Source: an uncultured Candidatus Melainabacteria bacterium
GTDB taxonomy: Bacteria > Cyanobacteriota > Vampirovibrionia > Gastranaerophilales > Gastranaerophilaceae
Assembly: GCA_947364235.1 (NCBI GenBank)
Contig: CANARY010000002.1
Span: forward strand, 271,283-335,282
Direction: 5' to 3'
DNA length: 64,000 nucleotides
Of this stretch, positions 35,901 through 42,800 are shown piece by piece. A model generated the notes under the pieces. The model was given only the letters and a program-made list of their open reading frames with translations, did no database searches and had not been told where the DNA came from. Positions within the stretch are counted from its first letter, which is position 1. Every line of letters starts with the position of its first letter. A program made the position numbers and the translations under genes.

Positions 35901-37351
35901 AAAGTTTGACCGTGGTAAATTTTTTCATAAAACTTTTGCCCGTTGGAGTCAGTAACTTCAATATAGCCTGCTCTTACTTTCAAATCATCAACAAGCTTTG
36001 TATCCAGTGTTACTGCTTCAAACGTTTCTACTGTTTCTGTGAGCGGTTTACCAGTAGTCATTGCAGTAAAAGGTTCGGATGTCAACTTCAAAGCATTGAT
36101 TACATCAAAAGTACCGCCTGTAATTGTACCTCCAGAAATCTCAACCTTTCCTTCAGAGTTCAGCTCAGCGTAAATGCCTGTGTTTGTAATATCAGAAAGC
36201 AGTTTTCCTACTGTCGTGCCAGTTCCGACTGTTATTGTACTGTATTCATTATTTGAGTTTTTAAGTATAACTGTCTGCCCATTAGTTATATTTATTCCTT
36301 CTCCTAAATCTTTTAGCAGAGTGTTTGAAGTGACTTCTGTACTTGTAATTACGATAGATTTATGACTGAGCTCACCTGAAATCTGAGTGTTTGAATAAAT
36401 GTCAGAGTCAAGTCCGAGGGCATCTAAAATATTTGTTGTGCCTTCGTTTGTTATTCTTGCGTCTGAAATAGTTAATACACCGTTGTTATCAAGCCGTGCA
36501 TCAATATTATTGCTTTTTAAATCATTAATGAAGCTGCCTAAAGTAGTTGTGTCGTTTATTGTAATTTGGTAATCTGCATCATTGGCGTGAACTTGGATAA
36601 TTCCGTTTTTTGCACCAAGTTCAGACATTAGAGTTGAAGCTGTAGCAGCTGAGTAAATGGTGTCAGTCTGTGAAGTTTGAAGAGAATCTGATGTATAACC
36701 TTCATTAACCCCTTCAAGGTGGAGAGCTGTAACAATTCCTGTATTATCAATGTCATTAATTGCATCTTTGTCAATATCAATACAGAAAACACCAGTATTT
36801 TCGTTAAAGCTTGATTTTACGCCAATTTCTTCGAGCTTGTCTCTAAAAGTTTTTATCGTGTCGTTTTCGGAAATTGTAATATTGCGTTCTATTCCATTTA
36901 CTGTAACACCTATATTGCCGGCTTTGACGCCAAGATGAGTGAGTTTTGAATCGTAAGTTGCTGTTGTAGTCTGCACAATTGTTGTCATGTAGGCATAAGT
37001 GCTGTTTGCTTCTGTATTGGTTGCAAGCTGGTTTACAAGAACATCGTATTTTCCTTGTTCTGCTTCAGTTGTAGCAGAAGCGGTCAGTATATCTAGATTA
37101 GATGATACAGCTAAGTTTTGAGCAAAGAGATCCATTGCCGGAATGCCAAATTTTGAGTCAGTAACTTTTTCAATAACTGAACGGAAGGAAGAGAAAAACG
37201 ACTTAATATTATCCAATGTTTCTTTGGATAATATAACTTTTTCTTTTTCTTCTTCAAGAGTGTCAATTTTTGCTTGTTTTAGTTTTACAAGCGATTCAAC
37301 CCAAGAAGACGTATCTAGTCCGGATGCCAATCCGCTGAATGATATTGTCAT
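29906..37351 (-). CDS. fliD: Giant FliD-like (flagellar cap / HAP2) repeat protein
   Basis: 2481 residues against about 450-700 for normal FliD. The first ~100 residues match the FliD N-terminus (ISFSGLASGLDTSSWVESLV, then coiled coil). The last ~230 match FliD_C (ITSDISRIKGLTINLKGLT, then SYNELIKNVDEAI and a coiled-coil end with KIENKIERQKKALERY). Between them I count about 16 modules of ~100-120 residues with the hook-IN pattern: LG..xG.I.V..G....I.I....TI..F...L...GI......G.l.I. Two Thr/Val-rich repeat tracts interrupt them, near residues 885-1030 and 1153-1316. There is no signal peptide, as expected for flagellar export. The start has AGGA eight bases upstream. It may be an adhesive cap or a secreted surface adhesin. 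Confidence 0.85.
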   Translation of the reverse strand: MTISFSGLASGLDTSSWVESLVKLKQAKIDTLEEEKEKVILSKETLDNIKSFFSSFRSVIEKVTDSKFGIPAMDLFAQNLAVSSNLDILTASATTEAEQGKYDVLVNQLATNTEANSTYAYMTTIVQTTTATYDSKLTHLGVKAGNIGVTVNGIERNITISENDTIKTFRDKLEEIGVKSSFNENTGVFCIDIDKDAINDIDNTGIVTALHLEGVNEGYTSDSLQTSQTDTIYSAATASTLMSELGAKNGIIQVHANDADYQITINDTTTLGSFINDLKSNNIDARLDNNGVLTISDARITNEGTTNILDALGLDSDIYSNTQISGELSHKSIVITSTEVTSNTLLKDLGEGINITNGQTVILKNSNNEYSTITVGTGTTVGKLLSDITNTGIYAELNSEGKVEISGGTITGGTFDVINALKLTSEPFTAMTTGKPLTETVETFEAVTLDTKLVDDLKVRAGYIEVTDSNGQKFYEKIYHGQTLADFMSDMGNLGIYTKLREDSVLEITGGAFATLSDDRVKELINNGTIRETDDRYKQGTDILTCLYGSPVISTDQISVASTYSKSRALTYSVVNTINASTTTTLGNLSLNQEGTVVFNVRGENRTINVTKSMSIDGLMTALQNVGISSIWDADSSRLTIENAVINGGSSNLASILNLSTTVSGKYTSSNILYARVREVADNDSRISDFITLPASKTLVIHDEIGTNKATVSVSSTMTFDELFKALGNHGVQGSISNGVVTFTSNNGSYVTGDILKELGMSSVLTTITVTTTVGTSSSGSAFHYTTTQDATGSTTFAQIGSGGNKSWRIMNGQTGTEIASGSFADNTTIGEFLNILGQYGFSGSIDGGFVTISSPQGYYVTGTAADALGLTTYNYTMSVHGTGTNTISATDTFTIDQTRTITSSGFVTVSSSDTVVVDITTVSSVNTSGYVTVTAKDTIVVDVTRTVNTSSSGVVTIHAKETITVDVTKTLTVTSTGTTTVTVSDTATVKISQTISANGSGSTVITNSTVVTMTVAQTLTTTITTTSAATETLSSYTFASKSTTAGSIGVSGNYIINGKHSDGKTFTQTISISSSDSIETMIRKLNNNEIGVIFDFDETNGSFYVYANYENSMRWGLDSSSASKLKIYTQYGSSGVYAGVSSSGFYTTRDVTTVVNKTSTISTTSTVSVAVTKTIVDTFTVALDTTGSVTVDVTRTYTVSDTQTVSVTTSGTTTVNIKQTLAIDATQTITVSTSGTNTINIKQTLTISATSTEKVDTTGSVTVNVKQTLTINTTSTERVNTTGTVNISQTVTVTAHQTITVDVTSTRTVTANKSSTDHNEYSTGYELNGNTQLRDIGMNAGTVSGVYNGEAFTVTINNMTTIDGFAAQLAAYGIETSVSNGSMTFKGTSSGYITNTTGSAAMLGAKSAYTTKTSTTVEGFNTNSGTQDRTITNSATLSTKLNQLTSSNGTSLGITSGSIYVYQDGTRYLVNINNDDTLQTLSSKLAQYGITMNLASDGKIYFDGNNNSYMTTQGLTSGASNILQKLNVDGNWNTRYDSTSNNLKYTVNNNNKISGETKLSELQDKDGNNLGISEGAFYVYNKGVRTTETITADMTVNDLMAMLAKNGLVADISEDGSISIGAHHNSYLAASAAAGANSNIVSTLFSEWNFVNIYTSNNLEIPEDKIVAVNRDTKLKDINEGIYKEGLITVVKDGIQTNITLTEDDTIGTLMDTLSLYGFESVINEKGQLILKNTGNSLLQNYAGTGASNALEILGIDLNNWIQTNTYEGKPLDVIKTSTIDASATRDTELSLLGVTTGEYFIYNNGVKYTAYISTGETLGSLLDTLKSFGIETSLVTNGDKSVLTIIGAGDSYITKSTSTTDSSNVVEKLFGNTDHSSSYKYTGLEQTSEIVTTFSAATEETLLSYFNKPWGADTLKAEGTLSVNINGENAKIEITQDETFGSLLDKFKALGLEAAISSDGEIMIQSGYNTFTINTDGTTSSLLATIGLTYKQDLGGFAASSDTTKATTTLIEEKTFSVANYAALDTKMGLLNISDGSLSIYKNGQKATIQVKKDETFGDLRARISAAFSDVDITFENGYLKFFSKTEGDSIEVGATTDTSNISAICGLINDGSGAVKSARELFCVNSDSIITNSGLFRKGDVTEGSFIVGNATFNISNNTRMADLIAQINASDEANATAYWDSIDGSLVIKSRTTGSALINIEAGTSNFTDIMGFTNTDRNADGSVDTTKMNISVQHIGNNAKFSINGTTYTSNSNNITSDISRIKGLTINLKGLTDGSAVTLTVERDKETLANAVSEIVDSYNELIKNVDEAIAKDGKLHNQSVLKILRNQIRNLMTSSDAGTTVFRNLDAIGICAEAAKANNISTAGITTLTFDKDKFIKAFEADEDALKALLIGSNNNTGVLTKIEDLVESSLKSVTGFFDTAENSYQKQVNKIENKIERQKKALERYRAQLEAKFASMDILIANMQQQYSSFLTT
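33405..33895 (-). repeat. Thr/Val-rich 24-residue protein repeats (tract 2 of giant FliD)
   Basis: Encodes about seven tandem units of ~24 residues. The clearest three read SGTNTINIKQTLTISATSTEKV, TTGSVTVNVKQTLTINTTS.. and SGTTTVNIKQTLAIDATQ... The protein period is conserved while codons have diverged, so the repeat is old or selected. Alternating Thr/Val suggests beta strands or a solenoid. Confidence 0.75.
34265..34700 (-). repeat. Thr/Val-rich protein repeats (tract 1 of giant FliD)
   Basis: Encodes a run of ~22-24 residue units built on ..TVDVT(K/R)T..TSSG.VTV.AK(D/E)TI.., related to tract 2 but separated from it by one IN-type module of about 120 residues (33900-34260). Confidence 0.7.
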
Positions 37352-37363
37352 TTTTTGTTCCTG

Positions 37364-37618
37364 TTATACGCTCAAAAGGGGTAAAGAAGATAAATTTAAA
37401 GAAAAGATATCAGCTGCTTTGCATGAGCAAGCGCTGATACCTACTCCAATTAACATTTTTAAAGTAACGAATGTAATATTTATTTTTGGAGTTTTTAAAT
37501 TTATGCTCTTTCTACGCAAATTAGCAGTATCTACAGCGCATATTTCAATATGCATCGCTCTTCTTAATAAACTTGTGCTAGTTAAGATATCCATTCTTCT
37601 TGCTTTCCTAATTTGCAT
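37364..37618 (-). CDS. Small hypothetical ORF upstream of giant FliD
   Basis: 84 residues (or 76 from the internal ATG at 37594, which has AAGAAG before it). No known family. It ends 12 bases before the FliD ATG, and the AGGA for FliD lies in that gap, an arrangement typical of coupled genes. Evidence against: the opposite strand carries an equally long open frame, and the composition (Arg/Lys-rich N-terminus, AT-rich) is not decisive. It lies between the 37711-37739 promoter and FliD. Confidence 0.45.
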   Translation of the reverse strand: MQIRKARRMDILTSTSLLRRAMHIEICAVDTANLRRKSINLKTPKINITFVTLKMLIGVGISACSCKAADIFSLNLSSLPLLSV

Positions 37619-37664
37619 AAAATTATTGATTTGCAGTCTAAAATCCGCTTGTGAACTGAGCTCA

Positions 37665-37687
37665 TAACATTTTATACAAAATGTTAT
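37665..37687. promoter_or_regulatory. Palindromic operator-like site downstream of the FliD-unit promoter
   Basis: ATAACATTT and AAATGTTAT form perfect 9-bp arms with a 5-base spacer. It lies about +16 to +38 from the predicted start of the minus-strand promoter. A related half site (ATAACATTTT) occurs at 37829-37838. Either a repressor operator or a 5' UTR hairpin. Confidence 0.55.
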
Positions 37688-37710
37688 GGTAGTAACACAT
37701 TAATAATTCA

Positions 37711-37739
37711 ATTATAGCATATCTTTTAGCCAATGTGAA
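37711..37739 (-). promoter_or_regulatory. Promoter of the giant FliD unit
   Basis: Minus strand TTCACA (37734-37739), 17-base spacer, TATAAT (37711-37716). A housekeeping-type promoter; no sigma-28 box was found here. The rest of the 37740-37867 interval holds only the half site and no further gene that I can support. Confidence 0.7.
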
Positions 37740-37867
37740 CCCCTTGCATTTTAACCGCTTATAAAATTTTTTCATTGCTTAAATATCCTAGAACGCTGTC
37801 AAATCGGCTATTGTTTCATATGGGCAGTATAACATTTTGTATAATTTGTATTCAACCTTGTATAGAA

Positions 37868-37893
37868 AAGCTTCATACATTTGTACGAAGCTT
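37868..37893 (-). terminator. Terminator of the DRE-TIM synthase gene
   Basis: AAGCTTC / GAAGCTT stem (37868-37892), extended by partial pairing in the loop. It is read on the minus strand just after the stop at 37909, but the T-run is short. Confidence 0.6.
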
Positions 37894-37908
37894 ATTTTTT
37901 TATGAATT

Positions 37909-39213
37909 TTAGATAATTTGATTTGGCATTGCGAAGCTGCCTTGTTCTAAACGCTTTTGCAGTTCTCCGGCTGGTTCATAGTACGGCGAAACAGTCATTA
38001 TTCTAGATGCAATATCAGGATAATGATAGATAAATTTCAGTTCGCTTTCTGTCAAAGGTTTTTGAGTATGAACGTTGGCATAACGGGCAAGCTCAAGAAT
38101 ATTTCTTGCTTCGTTTTCATCTTTAAACTCTATTTCAAGCTTATCGTAAACGTTTCTAAAACCTTTGATGCCTCCGTATTCTCCGGTAGTAATCATTCTT
38201 CCTGTTTCAATGATTTCAGGCTCGCCCCTTCCGAGTTCTTCAAAATCATAAAGTTCGTAATTTCTTCTGTCTTTCAATGCTCCATCTGCGTGGATGCCTG
38301 ATTCATGTGCGAAAGCATTGTCTCCTACTGCAGGCTGATTCATAGGAATAGGAAGTCCGAAAGCATAAGCTGTGTATTTCGCAAGTTTCCAAGCTTTAGA
38401 TAAATCAATTTGCTCATCAACTTCGTATTTGCCTCTGAAACCGGAAGATTTGAGAACTGCTAGTAAGCAAGAAACCAAATCTGCATTACCTGCTCTTTCG
38501 CCCATTCCATTGATTGCAGTATTTATATAAGCGTCAACTCCTGCATCAACTGCTGCGCGTGCTCCCATTACAGAGCAAGCAACTGCCATGCCCAGGTCGT
38601 TGTGATAATGCATTTCAATTGGCATTTGTGTTTCTTTTGCTAAGCGGTAAATTCTGTCGTAAGTTGTCTGCGGGTCTTCGTAACCTAATGTGTCGCAATA
38701 TCTGAAGCGATATGCACCGCGTTTTTTAACTTCTTTTGCAAGCTTGATTAAATAATCTAAATCACTTCTGGAGGCGTCTTCTGCGTTTACTCCAATAATT
38801 TTGGCTCCTTTAGAAACTGCGCATTCAACAGCTTCTGATGTCATTTTAATAATATCATCAGGAGTTTTTTTGCCAAGATATTTACCATAAATCATTTGTT
38901 CTGATGTTGATTGAGAAAGGTTGCAATTCTCTAAAAGCGGGCAGTTTGCAAATGATTGTTCAACGTCAGAAGCAATTGCTCTCATCCAGCCGGACAGTTT
39001 TGTTTTTCTTATAACACCGCGTTTTACCAGCTCTAAATTTGCGTTTAGATAGTTCAGCTCGTGCATTGTAGTAGGAAAACCAAATTCTGATTGGGTGATA
39101 CCCATATCATCAAGCATTAAATTTATGAGTGTTTTCTGAAGTTTTGCTAAACCCAGTCTTGAAGTTTGCACTCCGTCTCTGTTTGTCACATCTACAAAAT
39201 AAATTTTTGGCAT
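37909..39213 (-). CDS. DRE-TIM acyltransferase (homocitrate / isopropylmalate / citramalate synthase-like)
   Basis: 434 residues. The DRE-TIM signature appears as DVTNRDGVQTSR at residues 8-19, the GxGERAGNA segment as GMGERAGNADLVS, and the metal ligands as MHYHND near 200. The LeuA regulatory C-terminal domain is missing: the length is that of the NifV/homocitrate or (R)-citramalate type without an allosteric domain. The enzyme condenses acetyl-CoA with a 2-oxoacid. No leu, lys or nif genes lie nearby to identify the substrate. Confidence 0.85.
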   Translation of the reverse strand: MPKIYFVDVTNRDGVQTSRLGLAKLQKTLINLMLDDMGITQSEFGFPTTMHELNYLNANLELVKRGVIRKTKLSGWMRAIASDVEQSFANCPLLENCNLSQSTSEQMIYGKYLGKKTPDDIIKMTSEAVECAVSKGAKIIGVNAEDASRSDLDYLIKLAKEVKKRGAYRFRYCDTLGYEDPQTTYDRIYRLAKETQMPIEMHYHNDLGMAVACSVMGARAAVDAGVDAYINTAINGMGERAGNADLVSCLLAVLKSSGFRGKYEVDEQIDLSKAWKLAKYTAYAFGLPIPMNQPAVGDNAFAHESGIHADGALKDRRNYELYDFEELGRGEPEIIETGRMITTGEYGGIKGFRNVYDKLEIEFKDENEARNILELARYANVHTQKPLTESELKFIYHYPDIASRIMTVSPYYEPAGELQKRLEQGSFAMPNQII

Positions 39214-39253
39214 TATTTTCTCCTTTATTGAGGTGCATTACAATATTTGCCCC

Positions 39254-40720
39254 TTATAAATATTTGACAAATTTTTTCCCTACATTATATTTTTCACTAT
39301 ACCGCTTAAGTTCTTTGATTACAACTCCTGATAACATAAATACTGCAATCAGATTAGGTACAGCAAGAAACAGAGTTACTGCATCAGATAGATTAATTAT
39401 TGACTGGAAATTCATTGCTGAACCTGCGATTATGCATAAACAATAAATTGCTTGAAAAGTTCTTGTTTTAGCTTTTCCTTCTCCAAATAAAAATCCCCAA
39501 GCTTTTAGCCCGTAATAAGAACCGCAAAGCATTGTAGATAAGACAAAGCAGCTTGCCATGATTGTTAATAAAATCGGGTATGCCGGACAAATAGTTGCGA
39601 AAGCTTTTGATGTCAGCTCAATACCTGCAATACCGTCAACGGTTAGATAAGCTTTAGAAACTACTATTACAAACGCTGTAGCTACGCCGACTATTACTGT
39701 ATCAACAAACGGCTGCAGCATAGAAATGAATGCTTGAGCAGCAGGTTTATTTGTGTTAACTGCAGAAAATGCGATTGGAGCTGTGCCTAAGCCTGATTCG
39801 TTTGCAAACATTGCTCTTCTGAATCCCCATAATAAACAAGCGAAAGCTCCCCCAGTCATAGCTCTTGGAGAAAAAGCTTCTTTTATAATAAGTAAGACTG
39901 TTTCTGGCAGATGGTGAATGTTTACAAGGCAGACTAAAAATGCGCTTGCAACGTAAAGCGTGCACATTACAGGTGTTACTTTTGACGTAAATTTTCCGAT
40001 AGCTTTAATACCGCCAATAATTGTGAACCATGTTATTATTGCAACAATTGTACCTAAAACCCAGCCGTTATTTGCAAAAATACTGTTATCTCCGCCTGTG
40101 ACTTCGGTATATTGTGCAGTCATAGCGTTAATTTGGAATAAGTTCCATCCGCCAATCATTGCAAAAATACAGCAGACAGCATAGGTTTTTGCTAAAATTT
40201 TACCAACAGCTTCTCCCTTGCCTCTAAAAGCAATAGGAATATAGTACATAGGACCTCCAGATACACTTCCATCCGGATTAGTTTGACGGAATTTAACGCC
40301 GAGGAGAACTTCTGAAAATTTTAAAGCCATTGAAAACAGTCCCGCAATAATCATCCAGAAGATGACTCCTGGTCCGCCGATAGAAACTGCAGCTGCTGAA
40401 CCGGCAACATTGCCTATTCCTGCGGAAGCAGAAATTGTTGCGCTTAAAGCCTGAAAAGAAGAAAGCTCGCCTTTCTTTTTGCGCTGGTAACCGTTTGAGT
40501 TATCATGTTTATATTTGTTTGTGATTAGTTTTAATGCATGTTTAAAACCCCAGAAACCAATAAAACCTGTTCTAAAAGTGAAAAATAAAGCTGCTGAAAT
40601 GAGCAGAGCCACAAGAAATTCAATCTTTACTCCGCCTATTGTGACATAAGAAAAGATTAATCCTGATACTTTATCTGCTATTGGTGCAAGTGCACTATCT
40701 ATTACGGCATCTAAATTCAT
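39254..40720 (-). CDS. Alanine/glycine:cation (AGCS) symporter
   Basis: 488 residues, about 11 membrane helices. Family signatures: SSFQALSATISASAGIGNVAGSAA split over 95-120, GGPMYYI near 157, and FANESGLGTAPIAFSAV near 310. It imports alanine or glycine with Na+ or H+; the Na+ gradient from the decarboxylase pump could drive it. TAATAT lies six bases before the ATG with no Shine-Dalgarno, so the mRNA may be leaderless. Confidence 0.93.
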   Translation of the reverse strand: MNLDAVIDSALAPIADKVSGLIFSYVTIGGVKIEFLVALLISAALFFTFRTGFIGFWGFKHALKLITNKYKHDNSNGYQRKKKGELSSFQALSATISASAGIGNVAGSAAAVSIGGPGVIFWMIIAGLFSMALKFSEVLLGVKFRQTNPDGSVSGGPMYYIPIAFRGKGEAVGKILAKTYAVCCIFAMIGGWNLFQINAMTAQYTEVTGGDNSIFANNGWVLGTIVAIITWFTIIGGIKAIGKFTSKVTPVMCTLYVASAFLVCLVNIHHLPETVLLIIKEAFSPRAMTGGAFACLLWGFRRAMFANESGLGTAPIAFSAVNTNKPAAQAFISMLQPFVDTVIVGVATAFVIVVSKAYLTVDGIAGIELTSKAFATICPAYPILLTIMASCFVLSTMLCGSYYGLKAWGFLFGEGKAKTRTFQAIYCLCIIAGSAMNFQSIINLSDAVTLFLAVPNLIAVFMLSGVVIKELKRYSEKYNVGKKFVKYL

Positions 40721-40773
40721 AAATTAATATTACAATAAACATTTGTAAATTTTTGTAACTGTTTTCAATTAAC

Positions 40774-41808
40774 TTATATAAAAGCACCGCCCAATAAGTG
40801 ACCGTCTTTTTCATCATACAGTACGCAAGCTTGGCCTTTTGCAATGGCTGAAACTTTAGCAGGAAATTTTATCATAGCATCATTGCCTTGACGTATTACA
40901 TTAACTTCAATAGCTTTCATATTGTACCTTATTTTTGCTAATGCTTTAAATTCTTTTTCTTCTACCGGGCAGCTCCAATTAATATTTTTCAAGAATAATT
41001 CTTCAGCAATCAGACTGTTTTTGTATCCTACGAAAACAGTATTTGTTTTTGCGTCAATTCCTGTCACGTACAAAGCTTCCGGCGCAGCAAGCCCGATTCC
41101 TTTACGCTGTCCTATAGTAAATTGCCAAAAGCCATCGTGTTCTCCTAATATTTTGCCGCTTTCAGCCTCAATAAATTTACCCTTTTGCGGTGTAAAAAGG
41201 CTGTTTAAGTATTTTTTTGTTGTCATAGGAGTTTGTATAAAACAAATGTCCTGGCTTTCTTTTGAAGATTTGCTCGGCAGGTTGTTGTCAAATGCAATTT
41301 TACGAACTTCATCTTTGCAATAATTTGAAAGCGGAAAAATGGTTTTCTTTAAATGTTCCTGGTCAAGCATAAATAAAAAATAAAGCTGGTCTTTGTGTTC
41401 ATCTGATGCAGGAAAAAACTTGTAAATTCCGTTAATTTCTTTAATTTTCGCATAATGTCCTGTTGCTATAAAATCGGCGTCAAGCTCATTTATTGCATAA
41501 TCAAAAAGTGCTCCCCATTTCATGTATTTATTACACATGATGCAAGGATTTGGAGTTTCTCCAATGCGGTAAGAGTTTTCGAAGTAGTTTATTACTTTTT
41601 CTTTGAAGATTTCAGTTACATCTAAAGGGTAAAACGGAATTTCCAGTTTTTCTGCGACAGCTTGTGCATTTTTAATAATTTGTTCTGCTTCAGAAGTGCA
41701 AGTTGTTTTTGCAGTTACTCCAACTACATCATATCCTTGCTGTTTTAATAAAAACGCGGTAACACTGCTGTCTACTCCGCCGGAAAGAGCTACTGCAACT
41801 TTACTCAT
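40774..41808 (-). CDS. mnmA: tRNA-specific 2-thiouridylase MnmA
   Basis: 344 residues. PP-loop SGGVDSS at 9-15; catalytic Cys pair in NPCIMCN near 98 and QDICFIQTP near 196; the FTIGQRKGIG region near 228. It thiolates U34 of Lys, Glu and Gln tRNAs, including the tRNA-Gln(TTG) seen in this window. It overlaps the upstream gene by eight bases, so it is the third gene of a unit headed by the 40-residue mini-protein. Confidence 0.95.
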   Translation of the reverse strand: MSKVAVALSGGVDSSVTAFLLKQQGYDVVGVTAKTTCTSEAEQIIKNAQAVAEKLEIPFYPLDVTEIFKEKVINYFENSYRIGETPNPCIMCNKYMKWGALFDYAINELDADFIATGHYAKIKEINGIYKFFPASDEHKDQLYFLFMLDQEHLKKTIFPLSNYCKDEVRKIAFDNNLPSKSSKESQDICFIQTPMTTKKYLNSLFTPQKGKFIEAESGKILGEHDGFWQFTIGQRKGIGLAAPEALYVTGIDAKTNTVFVGYKNSLIAEELFLKNINWSCPVEEKEFKALAKIRYNMKAIEVNVIRQGNDAMIKFPAKVSAIAKGQACVLYDEKDGHLLGGAFI

Positions 41809-42523
41809 CTAAAAGCACTTTCTCGCCGTAAGCTGTTAATCTGTATTCTGATGCTCCGACAAGTCCTGTTAAATCCGGAAGGCATTCAATATAATCTCTG
41901 TTAATAGCTTCTTGCAGTACGCTGTGGTCGATTATTACAGCAATGTTTTGCATAAGTTTTGCATTAAGCTGTTTTAAAGTAAAACGCGGTTTTTGTTCAT
42001 ATTGTGTAAAATAGTATGCAGTCATAAGAAGGTAATCTATTTTCTTTTCAACTGGTTTTGCAGATATAAAGTTTATGAACGCGTTATCCTTTTTAATAGA
42101 AGGAGTTGGTTTAAATGACAACTCTGCCTGAGGTGCTTGTATAGATTGTTCTAAAATGTTGTCAAAAACAGCTTCCTGAGTCTGCGCTGCAGGTTCAAAA
42201 GAGTCGTCTTTTAATTCTTCCAGCTTTGCTGGTGTGTAAATTGCATCAAGGCTTTTGCAGGTATCGTTTATTACCGGTTCTTTTACTGGCTCCGGTTTTG
42301 GCATTCTTCGAAGCTGTTCGTCAATTTTTTGCTGCGTAATTTCTTTTTCTGCATTTATTTGCGAACTAATTATTTCTTTGCACTGTTGAACTTTATGTTT
42401 TTGAGTATATTCAGAAGCTTTTTTAACCCATTTGCCAAGCTGGTCTCCAACAAGTTCTTTGTCACTGGTTGAAAGTGTTAATTGAAAATTACCCTTTGTT
42501 ATTTTAAATGAATAAATTGACAT
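41801..42523 (-). CDS. Hypothetical protein, N-terminal domain paralogous to the upstream mini-protein
   Basis: 240 residues, not recognised. Three parts are visible. Residues 1-40 match the 40-residue protein encoded just upstream (14 of 35 aligned positions identical, including YxFKxxKG and QLxKW). A Glu/Pro-rich linker spans about 60-145. A C-terminal helical domain (about 155-240, DYLLMTAYYFTQYE.. to SEYRLTAYGEKVL) looks like a winged helix. The domain plan suggests a regulator or adaptor. Eight-base overlap with mnmA. Confidence 0.8.
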   Translation of the reverse strand: MSIYSFKITKGNFQLTLSTSDKELVGDQLGKWVKKASEYTQKHKVQQCKEIISSQINAEKEITQQKIDEQLRRMPKPEPVKEPVINDTCKSLDAIYTPAKLEELKDDSFEPAAQTQEAVFDNILEQSIQAPQAELSFKPTPSIKKDNAFINFISAKPVEKKIDYLLMTAYYFTQYEQKPRFTLKQLNAKLMQNIAVIIDHSVLQEAINRDYIECLPDLTGLVGASEYRLTAYGEKVLLDE

Positions 42524-42530
42524 AGTTTAC

Positions 42531-42653
42531 CTACTTATCTTGAAGAAGTTCTTCTCTCCATTTATCAAGCTGTTCTTCAACAAATTCTAAATCATCTGAT
42601 TTTAATTCTATTTCTATATCACCTTTTTTCATTTTGAAAACGTACTCGTGCAT
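42531..42653 (-). CDS. 40-residue mini-protein, paralogue of the neighbouring N-terminal domain
   Basis: Small ORF of 40 codons (MHEYVFKMKKGDIEIEL.. to ..LLQDK). Support: a strong AAGGAGG four to five bases before the ATG; a promoter 20-50 bases upstream; a seven-base gap to the next gene; and clear similarity to residues 1-35 of that next protein. Predicted to be two beta strands plus a helix with a conserved QLDKW. Function unknown; it might pair with or compete for a partner of the larger protein. Confidence 0.8.
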   Translation of the reverse strand: MHEYVFKMKKGDIEIELKSDDLEFVEEQLDKWREELLQDK

Positions 42654-42673
42654 ATACCCTCCTTAATGAGTAA

Positions 42674-42702
42674 AGTTTACATTAAAAAAGCGAAAGTTTC
42701 AA
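42674..42702 (-). promoter_or_regulatory. Promoter of the mini-protein / mnmA unit
   Basis: Minus strand TTGAAA (42697-42702), 17-base spacer, TAAACT (42674-42679). Confidence 0.55.
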
Positions 42703-42704
42703 GT

Positions 42705-42733
42705 TTGTAAATTTCTTAGAAATGTTATATAAT
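42705..42733 (+). promoter_or_regulatory. Promoter of the matrixin-like gene
   Basis: TTGTAA (42705-42710), 17-base spacer, TATAAT (42728-42733). The predicted start falls at the first bases of a 24-bp element shared with 52351. Confidence 0.7.
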
Positions 42734-42740
42734 AGAAGGC

Positions 42741-42764
42741 GCAAAAAAATTTTTTACGGTTTTT
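42741..42764 (+). repeat. 24-bp 5' UTR element, copy 1
   Basis: Identical over 24 bp to 52351-52374: GC, seven A, six T, ACGG and five T. It sits at the predicted transcript start of the matrixin-like gene. Confidence 0.6.
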
Positions 42765-42800
42765 AGTATAAGAGTAAAATAATAAAAAAGAGGTTTTCTG

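Noticed and set aside
37143..37667. 174-codon open frame on the plus strand across the FliD start and its upstream region
   Set aside because: Its first third is antisense to the FliD N-terminus, it has no ribosome binding site or promoter, and it ends in the operator-like palindrome. Kept as a shadow, though its hydrophobic second half weakens the case for the minus-strand small ORF.
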